A DNA stretch of 64,000 nt from Frankiaceae bacterium. Lineage in GTDB: Bacteria > Actinomycetota > Actinomycetes > BP-191. Where the stretch lies: NCBI GenBank assembly GCA_035556555.1, contig DATMES010000033.1:1-64000 (forward strand), written 5' to 3'. The translations under genes were made by a program, and so were the position numbers. Shown one piece after another: positions 27,372 through 33,878 of the stretch. Each line of letters begins with the position of its first letter. Positions within the stretch are counted from its first letter, which is position 1. The notes beneath the pieces are model-generated. The model worked only from the letters and a program-made list of their open reading frames with translations. It searched no databases and had not been told where the DNA came from.

Positions 27372-27575
27372 ATGCGCAAGAAGATCGCCCTCGCCGGCCT
27401 GGGCCTCGGCCTCGCCGCGACGTTCCTCCCCGTCTCCTCCGCCTCGGCGGCCTGCGTCCCCGTGTGGTGGGAGACCATCACCGGCGACTGCAGCCCGTGT
27501 CAGACGATCGGCCCGGCGTGGCGTGCCCTGCACGACGCCGGCGCTCCGACCGACTACGTCCAGTGCGTCGCGTAG
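27372..27575 (+). CDS. Tandem secreted four-Cys peptide 5
   Basis: 67 residues from ATG 27372 with AAGGAC upstream. Signal peptide RKKIALAGLGLGLAATFLPV ending SSASA. Mature part: ACVPVWWETITGDCSPCQTI ... YVQCVA, pattern C-x10-C-x2-C-x22-C-x2, most like peptide 2. Its TAG stop shares one base with the GTG of peptide 6, so the two are translationally coupled. Confidence 0.86.
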   Translation: MRKKIALAGLGLGLAATFLPVSSASAACVPVWWETITGDCSPCQTIGPAWRALHDAGAPTDYVQCVA

Positions 27576-27775
27576 TGCGGCTCACCCTGCTCGCGCTCGG
27601 CGTGGCCGCCGCGGGGCTCGTCCCCGCGGCGCCCGCGTCGGCGTCCTGCAACACGGCGCTCTACGTCACCACCGGGCGCTGCGAGAACCACTGCACCATC
27701 GCGGCCGCCGCGTACTCCGAGGTCCGTACGGCCTCCGGCGACGCGCCGCCCCCGTTCGGCCCGTGTGCCGCCTGA
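27575..27775 (+). CDS. Tandem secreted four-Cys peptide 6
   Basis: 66 residues from GTG 27575, overlapping the previous stop by one base. Signal peptide RLTLLALGVAAAGLVPAAPA-SA. Mature part: SCNTALYVTTGRCENHCTIA ... PPPFGPCAA, pattern C-x9-C-x3-C-x25-C-x2. It has no separate ribosome-binding block of the GGAGCCCCCC type; translation probably depends on peptide 5. Confidence 0.8.
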   Translation: MRLTLLALGVAAAGLVPAAPASASCNTALYVTTGRCENHCTIAAAAYSEVRTASGDAPPPFGPCAA

Positions 27776-27797
27776 CACCCCTACCCACGGAGAAGCC

Positions 27798-28016
27798 ATG
27801 CGCAAGAAGCTCGCCCTCGCCGGCCTCGTGGCCGGCATCGCCGCCGCGGTCCTGCCGACCGCGCCCGCCTCGGCCCAGTGCTCGTACACGATCGAGGGTG
27901 TCCAGGACTGCGGCAACTGCGCCGAGCTGTTCTACCGCGTCGACGCGGTCACCGTGGGCGTCCGCGAGAAGCTCGGCGTCGGCAGCATCGGCGACATGTT
28001 CGTCTGCACCCAGTGA
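27798..28016 (+). CDS. Tandem secreted four-Cys peptide 7
   Basis: 72 residues from ATG 27798 with ACGGAGAAG upstream. Signal peptide RKKLALAGLVAGIAAAVLPT ending APASA. Mature part: QCSYTIEGVQDCGNCAELFY ... DMFVCTQ, pattern C-x9-C-x2-C-x27-C-x2. The TGA stop shares a base with the ATG of peptide 8, giving a second coupled pair like peptides 5/6. Confidence 0.84.
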   Translation: MRKKLALAGLVAGIAAAVLPTAPASAQCSYTIEGVQDCGNCAELFYRVDAVTVGVREKLGVGSIGDMFVCTQ

Positions 28017-28228
28017 TGCCCGCGCGGCGTACGGTCGCGCTCGCCGGCCTGGGGATCGTCGCGGCGCTGTCCGCGCACGCGTCGCCGGCGTCGGCCTGCG
28101 ACCCCGGGCGCTTCCCGTATTGCATGACGCCGTGCCGCGCCGCCGTCCACCACTACGACGAGGTCCGGGCGAGCACGAGCGTCGAGCTGCCCGCTGTCCC
28201 GAGCACCGGCCTGGCCGGCTGCCCCTAG
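28016..28228 (+). CDS. Tandem secreted four-Cys peptide 8
   Basis: 70 residues from ATG 28016, overlapping peptide 7 by one base. Signal peptide ARRTVALAGLGIVAALSAHA ending SPASA. Mature part: CDPGRFPYCMTPCRAAVHHY ... GLAGCP, pattern C-x7-C-x3-C-x31-C-x1, the longest final loop of the set. No independent ribosome-binding site is evident. Confidence 0.8.
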   Translation: MPARRTVALAGLGIVAALSAHASPASACDPGRFPYCMTPCRAAVHHYDEVRASTSVELPAVPSTGLAGCP

Positions 28229-28247
28229 ACCGAACGGAGTCCCCTTC

Positions 28248-28460
28248 ATGCGCCGTCCCCTCGCCGCGTCCGTCCTCGCGGCCGGCCTCGCCCTGTCGTT
28301 CGTGCCCGCCGCGCAGGCCACCGGCCCGCTGCCCTGCGACCCGTACATCACGAAGGTCTGCGTCCCGCACGCCTGCTTCACCGCCGCGCTCGTGGTCTCG
28401 ACGGTCAACGAGGCCGCCGGCGAGCCGCTCCCGCCCGGCTTCCCGCACTGCATCGACTAA
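28248..28460 (+). CDS. Tandem secreted four-Cys peptide 9
   Basis: 70 residues from ATG 28248, preceded by ACGGAGTCCCC. Signal peptide RRPLAASVLAAGLALSFVPA ending AQA. Mature part: PCDPYITKVCVPHACFTAAL ... FPHCID, pattern C-x7-C-x4-C-x26-C-x2. The middle spacer of four residues is the widest seen. The spacing to the next gene is 11 bases. Confidence 0.82.
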   Translation: MRRPLAASVLAAGLALSFVPAAQATGPLPCDPYITKVCVPHACFTAALVVSTVNEAAGEPLPPGFPHCID

Positions 28461-28471
28461 GGAGAACCCCT

Positions 28472-28642
28472 ATGCGCCGCATCCTCGCGGCCGGGCTCGT
28501 CGTCGCCGCGGCGGCGTTCGGCCCGGTCCAGAGCGCGTCGGCCCTCTGCTGGACCGAGGTGGCGGGCATCTGCGTGTCGCCCTGCGACCTCGGCAACCTC
28601 GCCTACCGCACCGTCACCGGCGGAGACCTGACGTCCTGCTGA
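28472..28642 (+). CDS. Tandem secreted four-Cys peptide 10 (short, last of array)
   Basis: 56 residues from ATG 28472, with AAGGAGAACCCC upstream; too short for many gene callers. Signal peptide RRILAAGLVVAAAAFGPVQS ending ASA. Mature part: LCWTEVAGICVSPCDLGNLA ... DLTSC, pattern C-x7-C-x3-C-x17-C with the last cysteine as the C-terminal residue. A strong hairpin begins 20 bases after its stop and probably ends the transcript. Confidence 0.8.
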   Translation: MRRILAAGLVVAAAAFGPVQSASALCWTEVAGICVSPCDLGNLAYRTVTGGDLTSC

Positions 28643-28662
28643 CGTACGCCACGCCCGCCTGT

Positions 28663-28721
28663 TGATCACCTGTGTCCCCGCCCGTGCGGCGTCAAGGCCG
28701 CTCAGGGGACACAGGTGATCA
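28663..28721. terminator. 17-bp perfect hairpin, dispersed repeat copy 1
   Basis: TGATCACCTGTGTCCCC (28663-28679) and its exact reverse complement (28705-28721) flank a 25-base loop. It begins 20 bases after the last peptide gene and probably terminates the array transcript. A near-copy with one mismatch lies at 60232-60310, so this is a mobile or conserved repeat rather than a gene-specific terminator. Confidence 0.7.
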
Positions 28722-28847
28722 CTTTCCAGGGGCGATGCGGGCGGCCGGGCGCGGGCCGGGCCGCCCTAGTAGCGCTTGGCGAAACGGCCTGATGGCGGCC
28801 GAGCGTGACCGGCCGCGTCCCAGGTGAGCGCCTTCGCTCTGATCGGG

Positions 28848-28890
28848 GTGCGATCTGCGCTTTTTCCCCGCACGGCCCGCAACCCGGTTG
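28848..28890. repeat. Dispersed GCGCTTTTT repeat, copy 1
   Basis: The sequence GGGTGCGATCTGCGCTTTTT then CCCCGCACGGCCCGCAACCC matches 60343-60388 at most positions over about 42 bases. Both copies follow the GATCACC hairpin on the same side. In the reverse direction both encode similar nonsense ORF fragments (CGPCGEKAQ), a by-product of the repeat and not evidence of a gene. Confidence 0.6.
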
Positions 28891-28951
28891 CGGAGCCGAC
28901 CCGAGCACCGTCACCGCACGTGATCATGCGCGGCGTTTCGACGAACTCTCC

Positions 28952-29015
28952 TAGGGCGTGTCTCGCACCGTCCCGGACGCACTCGCGACGATCACGGGTC
29001 GCGAGACACGCCCTA
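28952..29015. repeat. MITE-like 64-bp inverted repeat, copy 1
   Basis: The arms TAGGGCGTGTCTCGC (28952-28966) and GCGAGACACGCCCTA (29001-29015) are perfect 15-bp inverted repeats. The right end CTA is, on the minus strand, the TAG stop codon of the cupredoxin gene. A diverged copy occurs at 40387-40443, also supplying a TAG stop. The size and ends fit a miniature inverted-repeat transposable element or a mobile terminator. Confidence 0.6.
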
Positions 29016-29699
29016 CGCGCCGCGGCCTCGCAGCAGCAGCCACGCCGCGCCGCCGAGCGCGCCCGCGGCGACGACGAGCCCCAGCCCGATGGCGAGGCCG
29101 GTCTTCGGCTTCGCCGGGGCGGGGTCGATGTCCGCGACGGTCGTGGCGCTGGGGGAGGGCGCGTTCGTCGTGGCCGGCGGCTCGGTCGTCGCGGGCGCGG
29201 TGGTGGGCGCTGCCGTCGTAGGAGGCGCCGTGGTGGCTTGCGGGCTGGTCGGGATGACGGCCGGCGTGGTGGACGCCTGTGCCCTCGGCACCGGCGACGT
29301 CGTCCGTGCGGGCGTCGCCGGAGGCGTGGTCGCCGGCCTGGTGCTCGGCTTCACCGACGGCGACATCGACACCGGCGGGGTGGTCGCGGCGGCCTGCTTC
29401 ACGACGATCTGGCCGGTCATCGAGCCATGGACCGAGCAGACGTACGAGAACGTCCCGGCCGTCGCGAACGTGTGCGTGAACGTCGCGTCCTTCGCTCGCA
29501 CCCCCGAGTCGGCGAACGTCCCCGTCACCGAGTGGTTGCCCTCCGCCCAGCACCACGTGACGGTGCCGCCCCGGGCGACGTCGTGCGACGCGGGCGCGTA
29601 CCCCGTGATCCGTACGGTCACGTCACACGCCGCGGCGGCCGGCGAGGCCGGCAGCACCACGGCACCGAGGAGCATGAGAACGGCGAGCGAGTGCTTCAC
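29013..29699 (-). CDS. Secreted, membrane-anchored cupredoxin (blue copper protein)
   Basis: 228 residues from GTG 29699. Signal peptide 1-24; a plastocyanin-like domain (about 25-102) with a full type-1 copper site: His56 (EGNHSV), Cys88 (YVCSVHGSM), His91 and Met94. A long threonine/proline linker follows (TTAPPTTAAPTTAPATTEPP region, 105-195) and then a C-terminal membrane helix ([20 protein letters not shown]) with RGRGA. It would carry electrons at the cell surface. No copper oxidase is adjacent, so its partner is unknown. Its stop codon lies inside the MITE-like repeat. Confidence 0.88.
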   Translation of the reverse strand: MKHSLAVLMLLGAVVLPASPAAAACDVTVRITGYAPASHDVARGGTVTWCWAEGNHSVTGTFADSGVRAKDATFTHTFATAGTFSYVCSVHGSMTGQIVVKQAAATTPPVSMSPSVKPSTRPATTPPATPARTTSPVPRAQASTTPAVIPTSPQATTAPPTTAAPTTAPATTEPPATTNAPSPSATTVADIDPAPAKPKTGLAIGLGLVVAAGALGGAAWLLLRGRGA

Positions 29700-29748
29700 G
29701 CCTAGACCGTACGGCGTCCCGCCCCGCGGGGATTGCTCCGCCCTCGCT

Positions 29749-29806
29749 CGTTCTCTGACGTTCAGGTGCCGGTCTCACGCATGGTGATCATCAAAGAACG
29801 CGTGCG
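29749..29806. repeat. Dispersed GTGATC-TC-AAGAACG repeat, copy 1
   Basis: The segment CGTTCTCTGACGTTCAGGTG, followed by CCGGTCTCACGCATGGTGAT and CATCAAAGAACGCG, aligns with 42297-42354 at about four-fifths of positions and with the reverse strand of 60428-60476. It sits between the universal stress gene's stop and the cupredoxin start. No coding potential is seen; the role is unknown. Confidence 0.6.
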
Positions 29807-29816
29807 GGGCGCGCGC

Positions 29817-30269
29817 TCAGACGCGCTCGACCTTCACGCCGGGGGCGTTGGAGTCGAGCGAGAAGTAGTCGGTGATCTCCGGCGCGTCGAGGTCGTTGGG
29901 CAGCAGCACGAGGTCGGCCTGCTGCTGCGCCGCGTACTGCGCCAGCGCGTCGCCGCCGGCGTTGTCGGGCAGCCAGCCGTACGCGTCGATGCCGCGCTTG
30001 CGGGCGCCCTGCACCTGCAGCGCGAGCGTGTGCCGGCCGAGCTTCTCGAGCGCGACCGGGTCGAGCGGCCGGTCGTACTCCTCCTTCTCGCCCTCGCCCG
30101 CCCACTCGTTCGGGCGCGGGTCGGAGAACGCGGAGCCGGGCGCGGTGACGTCGTACAGGATCACCTTCGCGCTCTGGTCCGCGGCGATGTCGAGTGCCTT
30201 CGTGACCGAGGCGTCGTAGCGCCCCGTCTCGTCGGTGCAGACCACCAAGCACCGCGTCGTCTCGTCCAC
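29817..30269 (-). CDS. Universal stress protein-like (Usp fold)
   Basis: 150 residues from GTG 30269. The start CLVVCTDETGRYDASVTKAL and KVILYDVTAPGSAFSDPRP match the first beta-strand/helix of the UspA fold, and the C-terminal half has ADLVLLPNDLDAPEITDYFS. The ATP-binding glycine loop (G-2x-G-9x-GS) is not evident, so it is probably of the non-nucleotide-binding type. It is followed by the dispersed repeat at 29749 and then the cupredoxin gene. Confidence 0.75.
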   Translation of the reverse strand: MDETTRCLVVCTDETGRYDASVTKALDIAADQSAKVILYDVTAPGSAFSDPRPNEWAGEGEKEEYDRPLDPVALEKLGRHTLALQVQGARKRGIDAYGWLPDNAGGDALAQYAAQQQADLVLLPNDLDAPEITDYFSLDSNAPGVKVERV

Positions 30270-30336
30270 GGACCACCTCCGGCGTTACGTTGCGTCTCAC
30301 CTGCACAGTGCCCGCGAGAGGTGCGCGCCAACCGCG

Positions 30337-31223
30337 ATGACGGAAGTCCCCGACGACCTGCGCCGGACGATCGGGTCGTGGGCGGGGAGCGGGGTCAGGC
30401 GTGGCTGGCGTCGCTGCCGCGACTCGTGGCGGAGTGCGCCGGGCAGTGGTCGCTCACTCTCCGGGAGCCGTGCCAGCCGAGCGGCTACACGTCGCTGACG
30501 TTGCGCGCGACCCGCGCCGACGGGACGCCGTGCGTGCTCAAGCTGCGCTGCCCCGACGAGTGGTCGCAGCCGGAAGGCGCGGCGCTGCGTCACTACGGCG
30601 GCGTGGCCGCGATCGCGCTGCTGGCGGAGGACGCCGGGCGCGACGCCCTCCTCCTCGAACGCTGCACCCCCGGCACGTCGCTGCTGACCGAGCCGGACGA
30701 CGTGGCGACCCGGGTCGTCGCGGAGACCGTACGGGAGCTCTGGTCGCCGCCCGCCGAAGGGCATCCGTTCCGGCTGCTGGTGGACAACGCCGCGCCCTGG
30801 ATGGCGGGCATCGCCGCCTCGGCCGCGGTGGAGCCGCGGCTGCGCGACGAGACGCTCGAACTGCTGACCTGGCTGGCCGCGTTGCCGCCGCCCGGCGACG
30901 TCGTCCTCCACTGCGACCTGCACCCCGCCAACGTCCTCCGCGCCGAACGCCGTCCGTGGCTCGCGATCGACCCGATCCCCGCCGTGGGCGAGCGCGCGTA
31001 CGACCTCGCTCCCGTCCTGCGCGACCGCGCGACGCCCGAGGTGATCCACCGGAGGTTCGCGATCGTGCGCGACGTCACCGGCCTCGACCCCGTACGGCTG
31101 CGCGGCTGGGCGCTGGTGCAGGCCGTCGAGGGAGCGGCGTGGTCGTACGACGTCGGCGACGTCACGAGCGGCGAGGAGTTCGTGACCGCGGCGAACGCCA
31201 TCGCGGCCGTTCCCGCGCCCTGA
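30337..31223 (+). pseudogene. Streptomycin 6-kinase-like aminoglycoside phosphotransferase with frameshift
   Basis: ATG 30337 begins MTEVPDDLRRTIGSW in one frame; the rest (GERGQAWLASLPRLVAECAG, CVLKLRCPDEW, LLLERCTPGTSLL, VLHCDLHPANVLRAERRPWL, AIDPIPAVGERAYDLAP) runs in another. The kinase catalytic loop HCDLHPANVL and IDP metal motif are intact, matching the APH(6)/hydroxyurea phosphotransferase family. One missing G in the run at 30384-30387 would restore the frame. Either it is a pseudogene or a homopolymer error hides a normal 295-residue gene. Confidence 0.75.
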
Positions 31224-31287
31224 CAACGTCGTCGACTGGGTCCGCGGGTTGCGCCACGCTGGACGCCAGGGAGCCGCGGACGGGGGT

Positions 31288-31431
31288 GTGATCGTGACAG
31301 CGAACCACTCGACGTCGTCCCCTCGCGTCCCTGAGGACGACAGCGTGACGGCACTGGGCGACGACCTCACGTTCCACTGCCACGGCTCGCATGTCGCTCG
31401 CGCTGTCCGGACGAGCGCTGCGCGCGGGTGA
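31288..31431 (+). CDS. Possible very small protein (47 aa), weakly supported
   Basis: GTG 31288 with GGACGGGGG upstream opens a frame reading VIVTANHSTSSPRVPEDDSV and DDLTFHCHGSHVARAVRTSA. Codon third positions are G/C-rich but the protein resembles nothing I know. It lies in the 230-base space before the quinone oxidoreductase gene. It may be spurious. Confidence 0.25.
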   Translation: MIVTANHSTSSPRVPEDDSVTALGDDLTFHCHGSHVARAVRTSAARG

Positions 31432-31456
31432 CCCCGGCGTTCCCTAGGGTCCGGAC

Positions 31457-32413
31457 ATGCGCGCGATCACGTACGACGGCTCCGGCGACCTCGACGTCGT
31501 CAGGCTGACCGAGCTGCCCGACCCCGTACCGGCGCCCGGCGAGGTCGCCCTCGACGTCACCGCGACGGCCGTCAACAGAGCCGACCTGCTGCAGCGCCAG
31601 GGCTTCTACCCACCACCGCCCGGCGCGTCGGACGTCCCTGGTCTGGAGTGCTCCGGCGTCGTGAGCGCGGTCGGCGACGGCGTCGCAGGATGGCGCGTGG
31701 GCGACGAGGTCTGCGCGCTGCTGGCCGGCGGCGGCTACGCCACCAAGGTCGCCGTCCCCGCCGTCCAGTGCCTGCCTGTCCCACGGGGGATCGACCTCGT
31801 GATGGCGGCCGCGCTGCCGGAGGCCGCGTGCACGGTCTGGTCGAACGTCGTCACCGCCGGCCGCCTCACGAAGGGCGAGACGCTGCTGGTGCACGGCGGC
31901 GCGAGTGGCATCGGGACGTTCGCGATCCAGGTCGGCAAGGCGCTCGGCGCGCGGGTCGTCGTGACGGCCAGCGAGGCCAAGCTGCAACGCTGCCTCGACC
32001 TCGGCGCCGACGAGGCGTACGACTACGCCGCCGGAGACTTCAGCGACTCCGTCCAGGCCGAGGTGATCCTCGACATCATGGGAGCGAAGTACCTCGAACG
32101 GAACCTGAAGGCGTTGCGCCCCAACGGTCGCCTGGTCGTCATCGGCCTCCAGGGCGGCATCAAGGCCGAGCTGAACCTCGGCGCGATGCTCGCCAAGCGC
32201 GCCACGATCGCGGCGACCTCGCTGCGCGCGCGGCCGGTCGAGGAGAAGGGCGCGATCGTCGACGACGTCAGGTCGTACGTCTGGCCGCTGCTCGAGAGCG
32301 GCGCCGTACGGCCTGTGGTCGACCGGGTGCTGCCCCTCGCCGAGGCGGCGGAGGCGCAGCGTGTCATGGCCGCGGGCGAGCACGTCGGCAAGATCGTGCT
32401 CAGCTGCGCGTGA
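31457..32413 (+). CDS. NADPH:quinone oxidoreductase (zinc-free MDR family, PIG3-like)
   Basis: 318 residues. N-terminal GroES-like domain (VALDVTATAVNRADLLQRQG, YPPPPGASDVPGLECSGVVS) and C-terminal Rossmann domain with TLLVHGGASGIGTFAIQVGK and VVVTASEAKLQRCLDLGADE. Catalytic zinc ligands are absent, as in the PIG3/QOR group, which reduces quinones or related enones with NADPH. Length is typical. The 3' end overlaps the converging GNAT gene by 14 bases. Confidence 0.92.
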   Translation: MRAITYDGSGDLDVVRLTELPDPVPAPGEVALDVTATAVNRADLLQRQGFYPPPPGASDVPGLECSGVVSAVGDGVAGWRVGDEVCALLAGGGYATKVAVPAVQCLPVPRGIDLVMAAALPEAACTVWSNVVTAGRLTKGETLLVHGGASGIGTFAIQVGKALGARVVVTASEAKLQRCLDLGADEAYDYAAGDFSDSVQAEVILDIMGAKYLERNLKALRPNGRLVVIGLQGGIKAELNLGAMLAKRATIAATSLRARPVEEKGAIVDDVRSYVWPLLESGAVRPVVDRVLPLAEAAEAQRVMAAGEHVGKIVLSCA

Positions 32414-33332
32414 CGACCAGCTCGTAGCAGTCGTAGCGCTGCTCGGCGCGCATGCCGATGCGCTCGTACAGGCCCATCGCGCCGGTCGAGTTGTCGGAGT
32501 CGACGCCGAGGCCGACGCGGGGCACGCCCTCGGCCTGCCACGCCTGGAACGCCGTCAGCAGCAGCGCCGTACCGACCCCTCGGCCGCGCGCGGAGGGGAG
32601 CGTGCCGAGCGACTTCACCCAGCCGTTCTCGTCGTGCCGCTGCCCGACGAGGACGCCGACGGGTACGCCGTCCGCCTCGGCCAGCCACCAGCAGTCCGGC
32701 CGGTACGAGTCGGAGCCGACCATGCGGGCGTGCCACGCGTCGTACGGCTCGGGCACGTAGTCGAAGTGCTCGGCGAACGACTCGCGCAGCAGCTCCCACA
32801 CGAGCCGGTGGTCGTCGGAGGTGGCTCGCCGGACGACGACACCCGGACCCGGCGAGGGCGGCTGCGGCGGACCGTCGAAGTCGATGACCATGCGCCGGAA
32901 CACCCGGCACACGGCGAAGCCGGCGGCGCGCAGGGCGGCCGCGCGGCGGGCGTTGGGCTCGCTGTTGTAGACGTGGACGGTCGTGCTGCCTGCCACCTCG
33001 GCGTGCTCGGTCGCGCGCGCGACGATGCGTCCCACCAGCCAGGGGTACAGGTCAGGCCCCTCGGGATGCGCGAACGCGTCGCCGACGACGAGCGTGTGTG
33101 GGCTCTTGTCCCACGCCAGCCCGAACCCGTGCAGCGCGCCGTCGGGCGCGTACGCGAGCCACGAGTCGCGGGTCAGGTCGAAGCGCTCGCGCGAGAGGTC
33201 GTCCCGCACGTCCGACTCGTCCCAGTCGGGCTCGCCGTACTCCTCGACGTCCACCGCGATGCCGATCGCGAGGCAGGCGCGTACGTCGTCGAGCGTCGCC
33301 GGCCGCGTCGTGTACCCCTCGGGAAGATCCAT
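32400..33332 (-). CDS. Tandem-domain GNAT acetyltransferase
   Basis: 310 residues from ATG 33332. Two GNAT domains: the N-terminal (YTTRPATLDDVRACLAIGIA to VHVYNSEPNARRAAALRAAG) looks degenerate, while the C-terminal (VVVRRATSDDHRLVWELLRE, VKSLGTLPSARGRGVGTALL, VDSDNSTGAMGLYERIGMRA) has the acetyl-CoA loop RGRGVG. The arrangement resembles mycothiol synthase MshD (about 310 residues). It could be MshD or a paralogue; no other mycothiol genes are in the window, so I leave the symbol blank. Confidence 0.85.
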   Translation of the reverse strand: MDLPEGYTTRPATLDDVRACLAIGIAVDVEEYGEPDWDESDVRDDLSRERFDLTRDSWLAYAPDGALHGFGLAWDKSPHTLVVGDAFAHPEGPDLYPWLVGRIVARATEHAEVAGSTTVHVYNSEPNARRAAALRAAGFAVCRVFRRMVIDFDGPPQPPSPGPGVVVRRATSDDHRLVWELLRESFAEHFDYVPEPYDAWHARMVGSDSYRPDCWWLAEADGVPVGVLVGQRHDENGWVKSLGTLPSARGRGVGTALLLTAFQAWQAEGVPRVGLGVDSDNSTGAMGLYERIGMRAEQRYDCYELVVTRS

Positions 33333-33392
33333 GGCTCCCAGCCTCGCTACCCCGTCGGGCCCGGGCAACGCCTTATCGGCGAGAATGCGCCC

Positions 33393-33878
33393 ATGACCGA
33401 CCAGAGCCCCGACATCGTCGTCATCCAGCAGGACGCCTCACCCGCGTCGCCGGATGACACGCAGCGCATGAGCGACCTCGTCGAGCAGCCGGCGAAGGTC
33501 ATGCGCATCGGGACGATGGTCAAGCAGCTGCTGGACGAGGTTCGGGCGGCGCCGCTCGACGACGCGAGCCGCGTGCGGCTGCGCGACATCCACCAGCGTT
33601 CGGTGAAGGAGCTCGAGGACGGCCTGGCGCCGGAGCTGCGTGAGGAGCTCGAACGCCTCTCGCTGCCGTTCACCGGCGACGGCGTGCCGAGCGACGCCGA
33701 GCTGCGCATCGCGCAGGCGCAGCTGGTGGGGTGGCTGGAGGGGCTGTTCCACGGGATCCAGACGGCGCTGTTCGCGCAGCAGATGGCGGCGCGGGCGCAG
33801 CTGGAGGAGATGCGCCGTCGCGCGCTGCCGGCGGCCGACGGCCAGATGCCGCCGGGCGTCAGCGGGCCTTACCTGTAG
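33393..33878 (+). CDS. bpa: Bacterial proteasome activator Bpa/PafE
   Basis: 161 residues. Family signatures MSDLVEQPAKVMRIGTMVKQ, LLDEVRAAPLDDASRVRLRD, HQRSVKELEDGLAPELREEL and WLEGLFHGIQTALFAQQMAA. Bpa rings dock ATP-independently on the 20S proteasome gate through a C-terminal GQYL tail. Here the tail reads VSGPYL, with Pro in place of Gln, which may weaken docking. The gene overlaps the converging SH3-like gene by 20 bases. Its presence implies a proteasome elsewhere in the genome. Confidence 0.93.
   Translation: MTDQSPDIVVIQQDASPASPDDTQRMSDLVEQPAKVMRIGTMVKQLLDEVRAAPLDDASRVRLRDIHQRSVKELEDGLAPELREELERLSLPFTGDGVPSDAELRIAQAQLVGWLEGLFHGIQTALFAQQMAARAQLEEMRRRALPAADGQMPPGVSGPYL

Larger units (their letters stand above)
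28643..29012. other. Repeat-rich intergenic stretch after the peptide array
   Basis: No gene is supported in these 370 bases. They contain the 17-bp hairpin at 28663-28721, a GC-rich palindromic middle (GGCGGCCGGGCGCGGGCCGG near 28740), the dispersed GCGCTTTTT repeat at 28848-28890 and the MITE-like inverted repeat at 28952-29015. The order hairpin, then GCGCTTTTT repeat, recurs at 60232-60388. Confidence 0.6.

Noticed and set aside
26468-28642. The peptide array as a lanthipeptide or other RiPP cluster
   Set aside because: Each peptide has a Sec signal peptide with an A-x-A cleavage site and no modification enzyme, peptidase-exporter or leader motif is adjacent. Simple secretion with disulfides is the better reading.
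26468-28642. The peptide array as chaplins
   Set aside because: Chaplins have a conserved hydrophobic 40-residue domain with two cysteines; these peptides have four cysteines and lack that domain.
28702-28914. Minus-strand ORF encoding a CGPCGEKAQ motif, similar to one at 60249-60390
   Set aside because: Similarity comes from the dispersed nucleotide repeat; the frames differ in length, lack good starts and cross hairpins. It is not a gene.
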